The notes below the pieces were generated by a model. The model was not told where the DNA came from. It saw only the letters and a list, made by a program, of their open reading frames with translations, and did not search any database. A stretch of DNA of 64,000 nucleotides from DASQPA01 sp963756455 (lineage in GTDB: Bacteria > Acidobacteriota > Thermoanaerobaculia > Multivoradales > UBA5704): positions 2,108,001-2,172,000 of the forward strand of contig CAVWNC010000004.1 in assembly GCA_963756455.1 (NCBI GenBank). The letters are read 5' to 3'. A program made the translations under genes and the position numbers. This document shows positions 43,632-52,476 of the stretch, piece by piece. Each line of letters begins with the position of its first letter. The stretch's first letter is position 1.

Positions 43632-43861
43632 CTACCCCTCAGCTCGCTGGGTCTCCCTTGCGGGTCTAGGCTTCGCCATCAGCTAGCAGGCTCGCCGGTC
43701 ACGTCAAGCCGAATCGAGTTCGTCTCCTACGGACTGGTCTCTCACCTCCGGTTGCTCTCCACCCCGCCTCACGGCGACGCAGTTACCTTCGGTTTCAGGC
43801 CGGAGAACGTATGCCTGAAGAGGACTTGAACCTCTCTGAACGTGTGCGCTCGCAGGCGCAC
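43632..43861 (-). mobile_element. 5' fragment of a group II intron (domain I part)
   Basis: On the minus strand, starting at 43861, the sequence begins GTGCGCCTGCGAGCGCAC, fitting the GUGYG 5' end of group II introns. GAGAGGTTCAAGTCCTCT, AACTGCGTCGCCGTGAGGCG and GGAGGTGAGAGACC follow, which resemble bacterial intron domain I. Directly upstream is a 10-bp hairpin (43862-43887), the kind of site used by class C introns. No reverse transcriptase or domain V is present, so it is truncated, and the SUMF1-like fragment follows. Confidence 0.5.
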
Positions 43862-43887
43862 TAGCCTGGGGTTTTCACCCCAGGCTA
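43862..43887 (-). terminator. Hairpin at the intron 5' boundary
   Basis: TAGCCTGGGG and CCCCAGGCTA form a perfect 10-bp stem with loop TGAAAA. It abuts the intron-like GTGCG at 43861. Class C group II introns insert just downstream of terminator-like hairpins, so this may be their target site. Confidence 0.5.
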
Positions 43888-44078
43888 CCGACCCAGGCCC
43901 CTTCGGGGCGAAGACCGTGCTGTTCGACTTGCGGCACACCCCTGCACAGAGCCGATGAGTAATAGCCTTGTAATATGAAATACAAAGAATCTGCAAAACG
44001 TCGAACGAGACGCCGGGGGGTTTTCTGACCGAGCTGGATCCACGCTTCTCTCTCTCCAACTGGTCGCGAGCCCTCACC

Positions 44079-47000
44079 TTGAGCGAGCGGGCCGCCGGCT
44101 GGCGGGCTGCCGGGGGAAGCGCGGAGGGGACGGAGGAGACCGAGCGCGCCGCGCGCCGTCTCGCCCGCTGGCAGGCGCAGAATCCCTTCGGCACGGATGG
44201 CTTCTTCCCTCGCCGACTCGCGCAGGTGGGGATCGGGATCGACGATCTCCGCGCTCTCCTCGCCGCACCTCCGGAGGCCTTGGCCGCCCTCGCCGAGACG
44301 CGCCCGCCCTGGCTCCTGCAGCTGGAACGCGCCTGGACGACCGCAGCGGCCGCTCGGTTCCCCCTCTCCGCCAGCATCTTGGACGGCAGCCGCCAGGCCG
44401 GCTTCCTGGAGGCCATCCGCCCCCTGCTCGATGCGGCCTACTCCGACCTGACCACCGGTCTCCAGGCGCTCGCGGAACGCTTCCCCACCGCGCCTTTCGA
44501 TCCGGCGACCGTCGGCGGCCTCCTGGCGCGCAACCTGCCGCGCCCGCTCGTGCTCCTCCTCACTCGTACCATGGTCCTCGAGCTGCACCTGGCGGGTCTC
44601 GTCGAGAGCCTGACCGGGGAGACGCCGGAAGAGCGGTTCCTAAGCTTCATCGATTCGCTCCGCAACCCGGCGGTCGCTCTCTCCCTGCTGCGCCAGTACC
44701 CGGTGCTCGCCCGCCAACTCGTCGAGACGGCCTCCCGCTGGGTGGATTGCAGCCTGGAGATCCTCGGCCACCTGGCGACCGACGCGGACCGGCTGCGCGC
44801 GGTCTTCTCGCCCGCGAGCGAGCTCGGCGTCTTGACCGAGCTTCAAACCGGCCAGGGCGACTCCCACCGGGGGGGCCGGTCGGTGGCGCTCCTGCGCTTC
44901 GATTCCGGGCTCGGGCTCGTCTACAAGCCGCGGTCGCTCGCCATGGACACCGCCTTCCAGGATCTCCTGGAATGGACCGCCGACCGTGGGTTTTCCCCGG
45001 CCTTCCGGCGCCTGCGGATCGTCGACGCCGGCGGGCACGGCTGGGCCGAACGGGTGACGGCGGCGCCCTGCGCGAGCGTCGCCGAGGTCGAGCGCTTCTA
45101 CCTCCGCCAGGGCGGCTACCTCGCCCTCCTCTATGCCCTGTCGGCGATCGACATGCACCACGAGAACCTCATCGCGGTGGGCGAGCACCCGATCCTCGTC
45201 GACCTGGAGGCGCTGCTCCATCCCCAGGACGAGACTCTGGGGAGCGCCGAGGAGGCTCTCCCCGATACGGTTCTCCGTATCGGCTTCCTGCCGATGGCGG
45301 ATTGGGGGGCGGCGCGGCGGGGCGAGGCGGGCATCGATTTTTCGAGCCTGGCCGCCGTGGACGGGCAGGTTCTACCCCGGCCGATGCTGCAGATCGAGGG
45401 CTCGGGGACGGATCAGATGCGCTTCTTCCGCCAGCCCATGGCCATTCCGGTGGGCGGGCACCGGCCGACTCTCCAAGGGGCCGCGGTCGACCTCGCCACC
45501 TACGGCGGGGAGATCGTCGAGGGATTCTGGCGCATGGGCCGCCTCCTCGCCGCCCACCGCGCCGAGCTCCTCGCCGCCTCCGGCCCCTTGGCCGCCTTCC
45601 ATGCGGCGCCGGCGCGCTTCCTGGTGCGGAAGACGATCGCCTACGCCAACCTCGCCTTCGAGGGGCAGCACCCCTACGTCCTCGGCGATGCCCTGGATCG
45701 CGACCGTCACCTGGATCGCCTGTGGGCGGCGGTGCCGGAGACCCCAGCCCTGGAGCGGCTGGTCGAGGCCGAGCACCGCGACCTGGAGCGGGGCGACATC
45801 CCGATGTTCACCACCCTCCCCACCTCCCGCGACGTGTGGACGAGCGACGGCGCCCGGATCGAAGGCTTCCTCGCCGCCCCGGCGCTCGATCGCGTCCATG
45901 TCCGCCTCCGCGGCCTGGACGAGGCCGAGCTGGCGCGCCAGGCCTGGCTCGTCACCAGCTCGCTCCAGGCGATGGGCGGTCGCAAGACGCAGGTGGATCG
46001 CCACGTCCTCCGCGAAACCTCGGAGGCCCCGTCGCGCGACGAGCTGGTGAGCGCCGCCCTGGAGGTGGGGCGGCGCCTCGAAACGCTCTGCTTCCGCCGC
46101 GACGGCTCCGACCCCGATCCGGCGGATGCCGCAAATCCCGGGGAGACGGCCTTCTGGTTCGTGCAGAAGTTTCAGGACGGGCCGTACCCCTGCGCCCTGG
46201 CGCCGGCCGGTCCCGATCTCTACCTCGGCATCTCCGGCATCGCGCTCTTCCTCGCCTACCTGGGCGCCGTTTCCGGCGAGACCCGTTTCACCCGGCTCGC
46301 CCGTGCCGCCACCGTCTCCCTGCGGGGCCAGCTCGCCCGCGCCGACAACCTCTTCGACACGGTCGGCGCCTTCGCCGGCTGGGGGAGCCTCCTCTATACC
46401 CTCACCCACCTGGGCGCCCTGTGGCGGGACGAGTCTCTCCTCGACCTCGCCGAGCAGGTGGCCTCGCCGCTGGGGCCGGTGGGGCCGGCGATCGACGCCG
46501 ACGAGCTTTCCGACGTCGTCGGCGGCGCCGCCGGCTGCCTCGTCACCCTCCTCGGCCTCCACAGCCTGCGGCCCGCCGGCCTGTCCCTAGGCTTGGCCGT
46601 GCGCTGCGGCGAGCGCCTCCTCGCCCGCGCCCGGACGATGGAGAGCGGTTGGGGCTGGATGCTCGAAGCGGCAGGGAAGCGCCCCCTGACCGGCTTCTCG
46701 CACGGTGCCGCGGGGATCTCCTGGGCTCTCTTGAAGCTCGCCGCGGCGACCGGGGACGCGCGCTTCGACCGCGCCGCCCGGGAGGCTCTCATCTACGAGC
46801 GCTCCCAGTACGCCGCGAACGGCGGCTGGCCCGACCTGCGCCAGGGCGCGCCGACCGAGGAGCACTCCATGTGCGCCTGGTGCCACGGCGCGCCGGGAGT
46901 CGCCCTCGGGCGCCTGGACAGCCTGCGCTTCCTGGACGACGCGGCGATGCGGGACGACATCGAGACCGCGGTCTCGGCCACCCTCGCCGGCGGCTTCGGC

Positions 47001-47324
47001 AAGGGGCATTCCCTCTGCCACGGCGATCTCGGCAACCTCGAGATCCTCGCCCTGGCGGCGGAGACCCTGGGCACCCCGGGGCTCGCCGACCGCGTCGGCG
47101 CTCTCTCGGGAGGCATCCTCGCCAGCATCCGCGAGCACGGCTGGCGCTGCGGCATCCTCGGCCGCGGCGAAATGCCCGGCCTGATGCTGGGGATCGCCGG
47201 CATCGGGTATGGCCTGCTGCGGCTGGGGGTGCCGGAGCGCGTCCCCTCTGTCCTCTGCCTGGCCCCGCCGCATCCCTGGATGATCGAAGAGGCGGTGCGA
47301 GATGACCTCGCTCCGTTCTGTTAG
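44079..47324 (+). CDS. lanM: Class II lanthipeptide synthetase LanM
   Basis: The 1081-residue bifunctional enzyme has a DUF4135 dehydratase domain (about 120-650) with GDSHRGGRSVALLRFDSGLG (near 260), YKPRSLAMD and AIDMHHENLIAVG. The LanC domain (about 700-1080) has GFSHGAAGISWALLKL and zinc ligands C935 (WCHGAPG), C980 and H981 (CHGDLGN), then GIAGIGYGLLRL. It phosphorylates and eliminates Ser/Thr and forms lanthionines. The listed start is TTG 44079, but homology clearly extends upstream in frame to about 44024 (LDPRFSLSNWSRALTL). No standard start lies there; an ATG at 43974 would fit if one G were added to the G6 run near 44013. Confidence 0.92.
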   Translation: MSERAAGWRAAGGSAEGTEETERAARRLARWQAQNPFGTDGFFPRRLAQVGIGIDDLRALLAAPPEALAALAETRPPWLLQLERAWTTAAAARFPLSASILDGSRQAGFLEAIRPLLDAAYSDLTTGLQALAERFPTAPFDPATVGGLLARNLPRPLVLLLTRTMVLELHLAGLVESLTGETPEERFLSFIDSLRNPAVALSLLRQYPVLARQLVETASRWVDCSLEILGHLATDADRLRAVFSPASELGVLTELQTGQGDSHRGGRSVALLRFDSGLGLVYKPRSLAMDTAFQDLLEWTADRGFSPAFRRLRIVDAGGHGWAERVTAAPCASVAEVERFYLRQGGYLALLYALSAIDMHHENLIAVGEHPILVDLEALLHPQDETLGSAEEALPDTVLRIGFLPMADWGAARRGEAGIDFSSLAAVDGQVLPRPMLQIEGSGTDQMRFFRQPMAIPVGGHRPTLQGAAVDLATYGGEIVEGFWRMGRLLAAHRAELLAASGPLAAFHAAPARFLVRKTIAYANLAFEGQHPYVLGDALDRDRHLDRLWAAVPETPALERLVEAEHRDLERGDIPMFTTLPTSRDVWTSDGARIEGFLAAPALDRVHVRLRGLDEAELARQAWLVTSSLQAMGGRKTQVDRHVLRETSEAPSRDELVSAALEVGRRLETLCFRRDGSDPDPADAANPGETAFWFVQKFQDGPYPCALAPAGPDLYLGISGIALFLAYLGAVSGETRFTRLARAATVSLRGQLARADNLFDTVGAFAGWGSLLYTLTHLGALWRDESLLDLAEQVASPLGPVGPAIDADELSDVVGGAAGCLVTLLGLHSLRPAGLSLGLAVRCGERLLARARTMESGWGWMLEAAGKRPLTGFSHGAAGISWALLKLAAATGDARFDRAAREALIYERSQYAANGGWPDLRQGAPTEEHSMCAWCHGAPGVALGRLDSLRFLDDAAMRDDIETAVSATLAGGFGKGHSLCHGDLGNLEILALAAETLGTPGLADRVGALSGGILASIREHGWRCGILGRGEMPGLMLGIAGIGYGLLRLGVPERVPSVLCLAPPHPWMIEEAVRDDLAPFC

Positions 47325-47337
47325 GAAGGAGATCCCG

Positions 47338-47544
47338 ATGAAGAAGATCGACCTGGCCCGCGCCTTCAAGGACGAGGACTACTACCTGAGCCTGACCGAC
47401 GCCGAGCGCGCCAGCCTGCCGGCCCATCCGGCGGCGATGATCGAGGTGAGCGAGGACGAGCTCCGGGCGGTGACCGGAGCGACGGCGGAAGCCTGCACCA
47501 CCAGCGGCTGGTGCTCTCCCTGTCCGCGGCTCAACTGCTACTAG
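47338..47544 (+). CDS. lanA: Class II lanthipeptide precursor, mersacidin/lichenicidin-type leader
   Basis: ATG 47338 after AGGAAGGAG gives 68 residues. The leader has DEDYYLSLTDAERASLPAHP, then AAMIEVSEDELRAVTGA, the pattern of mersacidin-type leaders ending in a GG/GA site near residue 48. The core that follows is about 20 residues, with C53, C59, C62 and C67 and Thr/Ser at 49, 54, 55, 56 and 60 (ACTTSGWCSPCPRLNCY). Up to four thioether rings are possible. It lies 13 bp after lanM and is followed by a strong terminator. No transporter/protease gene is adjacent. Confidence 0.93.
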   Translation: MKKIDLARAFKDEDYYLSLTDAERASLPAHPAAMIEVSEDELRAVTGATAEACTTSGWCSPCPRLNCY

Positions 47545-47562
47545 ACCGAGGCCATCGAGACC

Positions 47563-47595
47563 GCGGGTGGGCTCCTCCAGGCCCACCCGCCTTTT
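47563..47595 (+). terminator. Strong rho-independent terminator after lanM-lanA
   Basis: GCGGGTGGGC (47563-47572) and GCCCACCCGC (47581-47590) form a perfect 10-bp stem with an 8-base loop, followed by CTTTT. It lies 19 bp past the precursor stop. Confidence 0.85.
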
Positions 47596-47611
47596 CGACC
47601 GGTCTCCTGCT

Positions 47612-47641
47612 TTGCAATGCAAAGTGCTCCTCCTCTATACT
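47612..47641 (+). promoter_or_regulatory. Promoter candidate for the isoprenoid operon
   Basis: TTGCAA (47612-47617) and TATACT (47636-47641) are separated by 18 bp, just after the lanA terminator and about 95 bp before the polyprenyl synthase start. The spacing and -10 match the candidate at 17271. Confidence 0.6.
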
Positions 47642-47735
47642 TTCGCTGACGGCCCGGGCGCCCGAGCCCCAGCCTTTCCGCTCGACGGATAGATTCTTCG
47701 AATTCTTAGGGAGCCCGAGGGACGTGACGGGAACG

Positions 47736-48869
47736 ATGATCCAGGCGGAGGCGAGCCCGTCCGCGGCCACCGCCTCGGCGGAGGCCGCCGCGTTTGACGC
47801 GCTCCTCGACGGCTTCCGGGCCAAGCTCGGCGACCGGCTGGAGGCGTGGCTCGCCGGCAAGCGCGCCGAGGCCGTCGCCTCGACCGTGCCTTCAGACCTC
47901 GACCTGATCGACGGCATCGCCCGCCTGATGACCCACGGCGGCAAGCGCCTGCGGCCGGCTCTCGTCTACTACAGCTACCGCGCCCTGGGTGGCGAGTCGG
48001 ACGCGGCGGTCCTGCCGCTCGCCCTCGCGACCGAGCTCCTCCACACCTATCTCCTCATCCACGACGACATCATGGATCACTCCGAAACCCGGCGCGGCCT
48101 GCCGTCGGCGCACGCGAGCTTCCGCGAGCTCCACCGCACCCAGGGCTGGCGCGGCGACGCGGCGGAGCTCGGAGCGGCGGTCGCCATCCTCCTGGGCGAC
48201 CTCGCCCACACCTGGGCGGTCGAGGTCTTCACCCAGGTGCCGGTCGAGGGGCCGCGGGCGGCGGAGCTCAACCGCGCCTTCTCCGCCATGTGCCAGGAGG
48301 TCATCGGCGGCCAGTACCTGGAGCTCCTGGTCGCCGCGCGCCGGGACAGCGCGCTCCAGGCGGGAGAGGAGGAGCTGCTCTCGGTCCTCCGCCGGAAGTC
48401 CGGATGCTACACGGCGGAGCGGCCGCTCCAGCTCGGCGGCATCCTCGCCGGGGCGGAGCCGGGCCCGCTCGCCGCGCTCGCCCGCTATGGCGGCGCCCTG
48501 GGCGAGGCCTTCCAGCTCCAGGACGACCTGCTCGGGATGTTCGGCGATCCCGAGAAGGTGGGCAAGCCCGTCGGCGCCGACCTGACGGAGGGGAAGTTCA
48601 CCTTCCTCATCTTCCATGCCCTGCGCTCCGCCTCGCCCGCCGAGCGGCAGGCGCTGACCGCCGCCCTCGGCCAGCCGGACCTGCCGGTCGCCGAGGTCAC
48701 CCGGGTCCAGCGGATCTTGGAGAGCACCGGGGCGCGCGCCAAAGTCGAGGCGATGGTCGACGAGCGGCTCTCCGTGGCGCGCACCGCCCTCTCCGGGCTC
48801 GATCTCAAGGAGCCGGGACGGACCTTCCTCCGCGGCGTCGTCGACTACCTGCGGGAGCGGCGGACTTGA
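47736..48869 (+). CDS. Polyprenyl diphosphate synthase
   Basis: ATG 47736 (or the in-frame GTG 47724) gives 377 residues. Motifs are MTHGGKRLRPALVYYSYRAL, the first Asp-rich motif LIHDDIMDHSETRRG (DDxxD) and the second QLQDDLLGMFGDPEKVGKP (DDxxG/D). It condenses allylic diphosphates with IPP, probably to farnesyl or geranylgeranyl diphosphate. It leads an operon for the mevalonate pathway. Its stop overlaps the TTG start of the IPP isomerase by 4 bases. Confidence 0.93.
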   Translation: MIQAEASPSAATASAEAAAFDALLDGFRAKLGDRLEAWLAGKRAEAVASTVPSDLDLIDGIARLMTHGGKRLRPALVYYSYRALGGESDAAVLPLALATELLHTYLLIHDDIMDHSETRRGLPSAHASFRELHRTQGWRGDAAELGAAVAILLGDLAHTWAVEVFTQVPVEGPRAAELNRAFSAMCQEVIGGQYLELLVAARRDSALQAGEEELLSVLRRKSGCYTAERPLQLGGILAGAEPGPLAALARYGGALGEAFQLQDDLLGMFGDPEKVGKPVGADLTEGKFTFLIFHALRSASPAERQALTAALGQPDLPVAEVTRVQRILESTGARAKVEAMVDERLSVARTALSGLDLKEPGRTFLRGVVDYLRERRT

Positions 48870-49924
48870 GCGCCGCCGAGCGGACCGCGGCGCGGTCGCC
48901 GGCGGTCGACACCAACGACCTGCCGGGAAGAGACCGCAAGGCCGAGCACATCCGTCTGGCGCTCGACCCGCGGATGCAGCTCGGCGCCGACCTCTTCGCC
49001 GCCTACAGCTTCGAGCACCAGGCCCTGCCGGAGATCGACTTCGACGAGATCGACACCGCGGTCGAATTCCTCGGCAAACGCCTCGCCGCTCCCCTCCTCG
49101 TCTCCTGCATGACCGGTGGCACGGCGCGGGCGGGGGACATCAACCGCAACCTCGCCGCCGGAGCCGAGGCGATGCGGGTGGCGGTGGGCGTGGGCTCGCA
49201 GCGGAAGGCTTTGGAAGATCCGGCGAAAACTGATACCTTCCGGGTACGGGAGGTGGCGCCGACCGTGCCCCTCCTCGCCAATCTCGGGGCCGTGCAGCTC
49301 AACTACGGGATGGGTCTCGACCAGTGCCGGCAGGCGGTGGCGATGATCGGCGCCGACGCCCTGGTCTTTCACCTCAATCCCTTGCAGGAGGCGATCCAGC
49401 CCGAGGGGCAGCGAAACTTTAAGGGATTGCTGGGGAAGATGGGCGCTATCGCCCGCGATCTCGCGGTGCCGGTGATCGCCAAGGAGGTCGGCAGCGGCAT
49501 CTCGGCGGCGACCGGCCGGGCGCTCCTGGCGCACGGGATCACGATCGTCGATACCGCCGGGGTGGGCGGCACGAGCTGGGCCCGGATCGAGGCCGCGCGG
49601 ACGACCGACACCTCCCTCGGCGAGATCTTCGCCGGCTGGGGCGTGCCGACACCGGAGTCGATCCGCGAGCTGGCGGCGGTGGGCGGCCTGACCGTCATCG
49701 GGAGCGGCGGCTTGAAGAACGGTCTCGACGTGGCCAAGGCCCTGGCGCTCGGCGCGGATCTTGCGGGCCTCGCCTACCAGTTCCTCGAAGCGGCGACCGA
49801 ATCGCCGGCGAAAGTGGCGGAGCGCATCGAACGCATCATTCTGGAGCTCAAGATCACCATGTTCTGCATCGGGGCGAAAACGATCCCGGAGCTCAAGCGG
49901 ACCGGGCTTCTTAGAAGGCCTTAA
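48866..49924 (+). CDS. fni: Type 2 isopentenyl-diphosphate isomerase
   Basis: TTG 48866, overlapping the polyprenyl synthase stop, gives 352 residues. Motifs are RDRKAEHIRLAL, LLVSCMTGGTA, VGVGSQRKALED, VFHLNPLQEAIQPEGQRNF, VIAKEVGSGIS, DTAGVGGTSWARIE and VIGSGGLKNGLDVAKA. These form the FMN-binding TIM barrel of Idi-2. It interconverts IPP and DMAPP and uses FMN and NADPH. HMG-CoA reductase follows 3 bp later. Confidence 0.96.
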   Translation: MSAAERTAARSPAVDTNDLPGRDRKAEHIRLALDPRMQLGADLFAAYSFEHQALPEIDFDEIDTAVEFLGKRLAAPLLVSCMTGGTARAGDINRNLAAGAEAMRVAVGVGSQRKALEDPAKTDTFRVREVAPTVPLLANLGAVQLNYGMGLDQCRQAVAMIGADALVFHLNPLQEAIQPEGQRNFKGLLGKMGAIARDLAVPVIAKEVGSGISAATGRALLAHGITIVDTAGVGGTSWARIEAARTTDTSLGEIFAGWGVPTPESIRELAAVGGLTVIGSGGLKNGLDVAKALALGADLAGLAYQFLEAATESPAKVAERIERIILELKITMFCIGAKTIPELKRTGLLRRP

Positions 49925-49927
49925 GAC

Positions 49928-51328
49928 ATGACCACGAAGACCATGAGACCCTTGCCCTCCACTCCCCGCAATGTCGCCGACATCGCCGAAATCGCCGAAA
50001 TCGCCGAGGGACCGCACGGCCTGCCGCCCACGCCGCCCACCGCCCCTGCGGCGCGCCTGCGCGACGACGTCCGCGACGAGCTGATCCGTTCCCTGGTCGC
50101 CGGCGAGCGCCACTTCCACCAGCTGCCCAAGGATCTCGCTCCCGAGGAAGCGGCGACGATCCGCCGCCGAGCGCTCATGGAGATGACGCGGGCCGAGCTG
50201 CACCATATCTCTCAGCATTCGTTGGACGTCAATCTCGCCTCGCGCCGCAACTGCGAGAATTTCATCGGTGTCGCCCAGGTGCCGATGGGGATCGCCGGAC
50301 CGCTGGCGCTCCACGGCAACCACGTCGAGGGCGACGTCTATCTGCCGCTCGCGACGACCGAGGCCGCCCTGGTCGCCTCGGTCAACCGCGGCTGCACGGC
50401 GATCCATGACGCCGGCGGCGCCACGGTGCGGGTCGAGGACGTGGGGATGACCCGGGCGCCGGTCTTCCGCACCTCGGGGATCGCCCAGACGCAAAGCTTC
50501 CTGCGCTGGGTCGAGGAGCACACGGCGGAGATCAAGAGCGTCGCCGAGGGGACGAGCCACCACCTGCGGCTCCTGGATATCCGTCCCTTCGCCTTCGGCA
50601 CGACCGTCTTCCTGCGCTTCCGCTTCGACGTCGGCGACGCCATGGGGATGAACATGGCGACGATCGCCTGCGACCGGGCGGTGCGGATCATCGAGCCGGC
50701 GACCGGGGTCGCCTGCGTCTCGCTCTCCGGCAACTACTGCGCCGACAAGAAGCCGGCGGCGATCAACTTCCACGAGGGGCGCGGCAAGCGGATCTACGCC
50801 GAGGTCATCCTCGAAGCGCCGGTCTTGGAGCACGCGCTCAAGACCAACGCCAAGGACTTAGTCGAGGTGCAGTACCGGAAGAACCTCCTGGGCTCGATCG
50901 CCGCGGGCTCGCTGGGCTTCAACGCCCACTACGCGAACGTCCTGGCCGCTCTCTTCATCGCCACCGGGCAGGACCCCGCCCAGGTCGTCGAGGGCTCGCT
51001 CGGCATCACCTGCGTCGAGCTCCGCGACCACGGCGCGGTCTTCGCCTCGGTCTTCCTCCCCGACTGCCCGCTGGGGGCGATCGGCGGCGGTACGGCGCTC
51101 GACACCCAGCGCGAGGCGCTCGCCGTCCTCGGGGTCTCCCCGGACGCCGCGCGGCGCGGCGACGCGGTCCTCCGTCTGGCCGAGATCGTCGGCGGGGCGG
51201 TGCTCGCGGGCGAGCTGTCGCTCCTCTCCGCCCTCACCTCCTGGGATCTCGCGGGAGCCCACGAGAAGCTCGGCCGCGGCGGGGTCGTCGGCGCCGTGTC
51301 CTCTCCCCCGTCGTCGATCCTCAGCTGA
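49928..51328 (+). CDS. HMG-CoA reductase, class I-like
   Basis: The 466-residue enzyme has CENFIGVAQVPMGIAGPLAL, YLPLATTEAALVASVNRGC (catalytic Glu), GDAMGMNMATIAC, GNYCADKKPAAINF (catalytic Lys) and ATGQDPAQVVEGS (catalytic Asp). There is no N-terminal membrane part. It reduces HMG-CoA to mevalonate with NADPH. The N-terminus carries a short Ala-Glu-Ile repeat (ADIAEIAEIAE) encoded by a 9-bp repeat. HMG-CoA synthase is not in the window. The ATG is 3 bp after fni. Confidence 0.95.
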   Translation: MTTKTMRPLPSTPRNVADIAEIAEIAEGPHGLPPTPPTAPAARLRDDVRDELIRSLVAGERHFHQLPKDLAPEEAATIRRRALMEMTRAELHHISQHSLDVNLASRRNCENFIGVAQVPMGIAGPLALHGNHVEGDVYLPLATTEAALVASVNRGCTAIHDAGGATVRVEDVGMTRAPVFRTSGIAQTQSFLRWVEEHTAEIKSVAEGTSHHLRLLDIRPFAFGTTVFLRFRFDVGDAMGMNMATIACDRAVRIIEPATGVACVSLSGNYCADKKPAAINFHEGRGKRIYAEVILEAPVLEHALKTNAKDLVEVQYRKNLLGSIAAGSLGFNAHYANVLAALFIATGQDPAQVVEGSLGITCVELRDHGAVFASVFLPDCPLGAIGGGTALDTQREALAVLGVSPDAARRGDAVLRLAEIVGGAVLAGELSLLSALTSWDLAGAHEKLGRGGVVGAVSSPPSSILS

Positions 51329-51336
51329 ACCGACGC

Positions 51337-52476
51337 TTGCCGGGAACGCCCATCACCGTTTCCGCCCCCGGCAAGCTCATCTTGATGGGCGAGCACGCGG
51401 TGGTCTACGGCCGCCCCGCCCTCGTGGCGGCGGTCGACCTCCGCCTCTTCGCCCGTTTCTCCCCCGGCCCTCCGGCCGCTCCCGACCACCCGGCCCGCCT
51501 GCGGATCGCGCTCCCCGGCCTCGGCACGGGCTGCGATGTCGCTTGGCCGGAGGTCGCGGGCTACGCGCGCGAGACTCGCGAGCGCTGGGAGACCTACGCC
51601 GCCGAGCCCGGACCGGCGGCCTTCCGGACGCTCCGCGGGGGCGATCCCCTCCACCTCGTGAAGGTCGCCCTGGGCGAGGCGGCGGCGGCGCTCGCCACTC
51701 TCCCCGGAAGGGACGGCGAGCCGCCGGCGCCCTTGGACCTCCACATCGAATCCCACCTCCCCCTGGGCTCCGGGATGGGCAGCTCGGCGGCGGCCGCCGT
51801 GGCGGTGGTTGCGGGCTATCTCCTCTTCCGCGAGGTGGAGATCGACCTCCCTTCGGTCGAACGCCTGGCCCATGAGGTCGAGCGCCGGCAACACGGCACC
51901 CCCTCCGGGGTGGACGCCGCCACGGTCGCCCGCGGCGGCCTCCTCTGGGCGCAGCGGAAAGGCGAGGCGGAGGTCGGAGCGGGGCTCGCCGTCGAGCCGG
52001 TCGTCGCCCGCTCGGGCCTCCTCCGCCGGATCGCCGTCTATGACACCGGCACTCCGGCCGAGGCGACGGGCGCCGTGGTGGCGGCCGTCCGCGAACGGGC
52101 CATGCGCGACCCCGGCCGCCATGAACGTCTCCTCGACCGGATCGACAACGCCACCCGGGGCCTCCGCACCGAGCTCACCGCCGAGGTGGAGGACAAACAG
52201 CGGGTGGTCGAGCTGATCCGCGCCGCCCAGGCGGCGCTCGAAGCGCTGGGGGTGGTGCCCGAGGCGGTCCGCGAGCGGGTGCGCGCCGTCGAGGCGGCGG
52301 GAGGCGCGGCGAAGATTTCCGGCGCCGGAGCCTTGACCGGTACCGCCGCGGGCACTCTTCTCGCATATCATGCGGAGCCGGACCAGCTGGTCCGGCTGCC
52401 TGCCCTCGCGCTACCCCAGTACCCTGTCCACCTGGGAGCCGCCGGACTGCGGCGGGAGGAGACCCGACAAGCATGA
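51337..52476 (+). CDS. Mevalonate kinase
   Basis: TTG 51337 gives 379 residues of GHMP kinase fold. Motifs are APGKLILMGEHAVVYGRPAL (first motif), LPLGSGMGSSAAAAVAVVAG (ATP loop), HGTPSGVDAATVARGGLLW and GGAAKISGAGALTGTAAGTL (third motif). It phosphorylates mevalonate at the 5 position. The stop overlaps the decarboxylase start by 4 bases. The N-terminal motif starts seven residues in, which supports this start. Confidence 0.93.
   Translation: MPGTPITVSAPGKLILMGEHAVVYGRPALVAAVDLRLFARFSPGPPAAPDHPARLRIALPGLGTGCDVAWPEVAGYARETRERWETYAAEPGPAAFRTLRGGDPLHLVKVALGEAAAALATLPGRDGEPPAPLDLHIESHLPLGSGMGSSAAAAVAVVAGYLLFREVEIDLPSVERLAHEVERRQHGTPSGVDAATVARGGLLWAQRKGEAEVGAGLAVEPVVARSGLLRRIAVYDTGTPAEATGAVVAAVRERAMRDPGRHERLLDRIDNATRGLRTELTAEVEDKQRVVELIRAAQAALEALGVVPEAVRERVRAVEAAGGAAKISGAGALTGTAAGTLLAYHAEPDQLVRLPALALPQYPVHLGAAGLRREETRQA

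Noticed and set aside
43820..43845. tRNA gene suggested by a T-arm-like GAGAGGTTCAAGTCCTCT on the minus strand
   Set aside because: There is no D-arm or proper anticodon arm; the surrounding structure fits a group II intron domain better.
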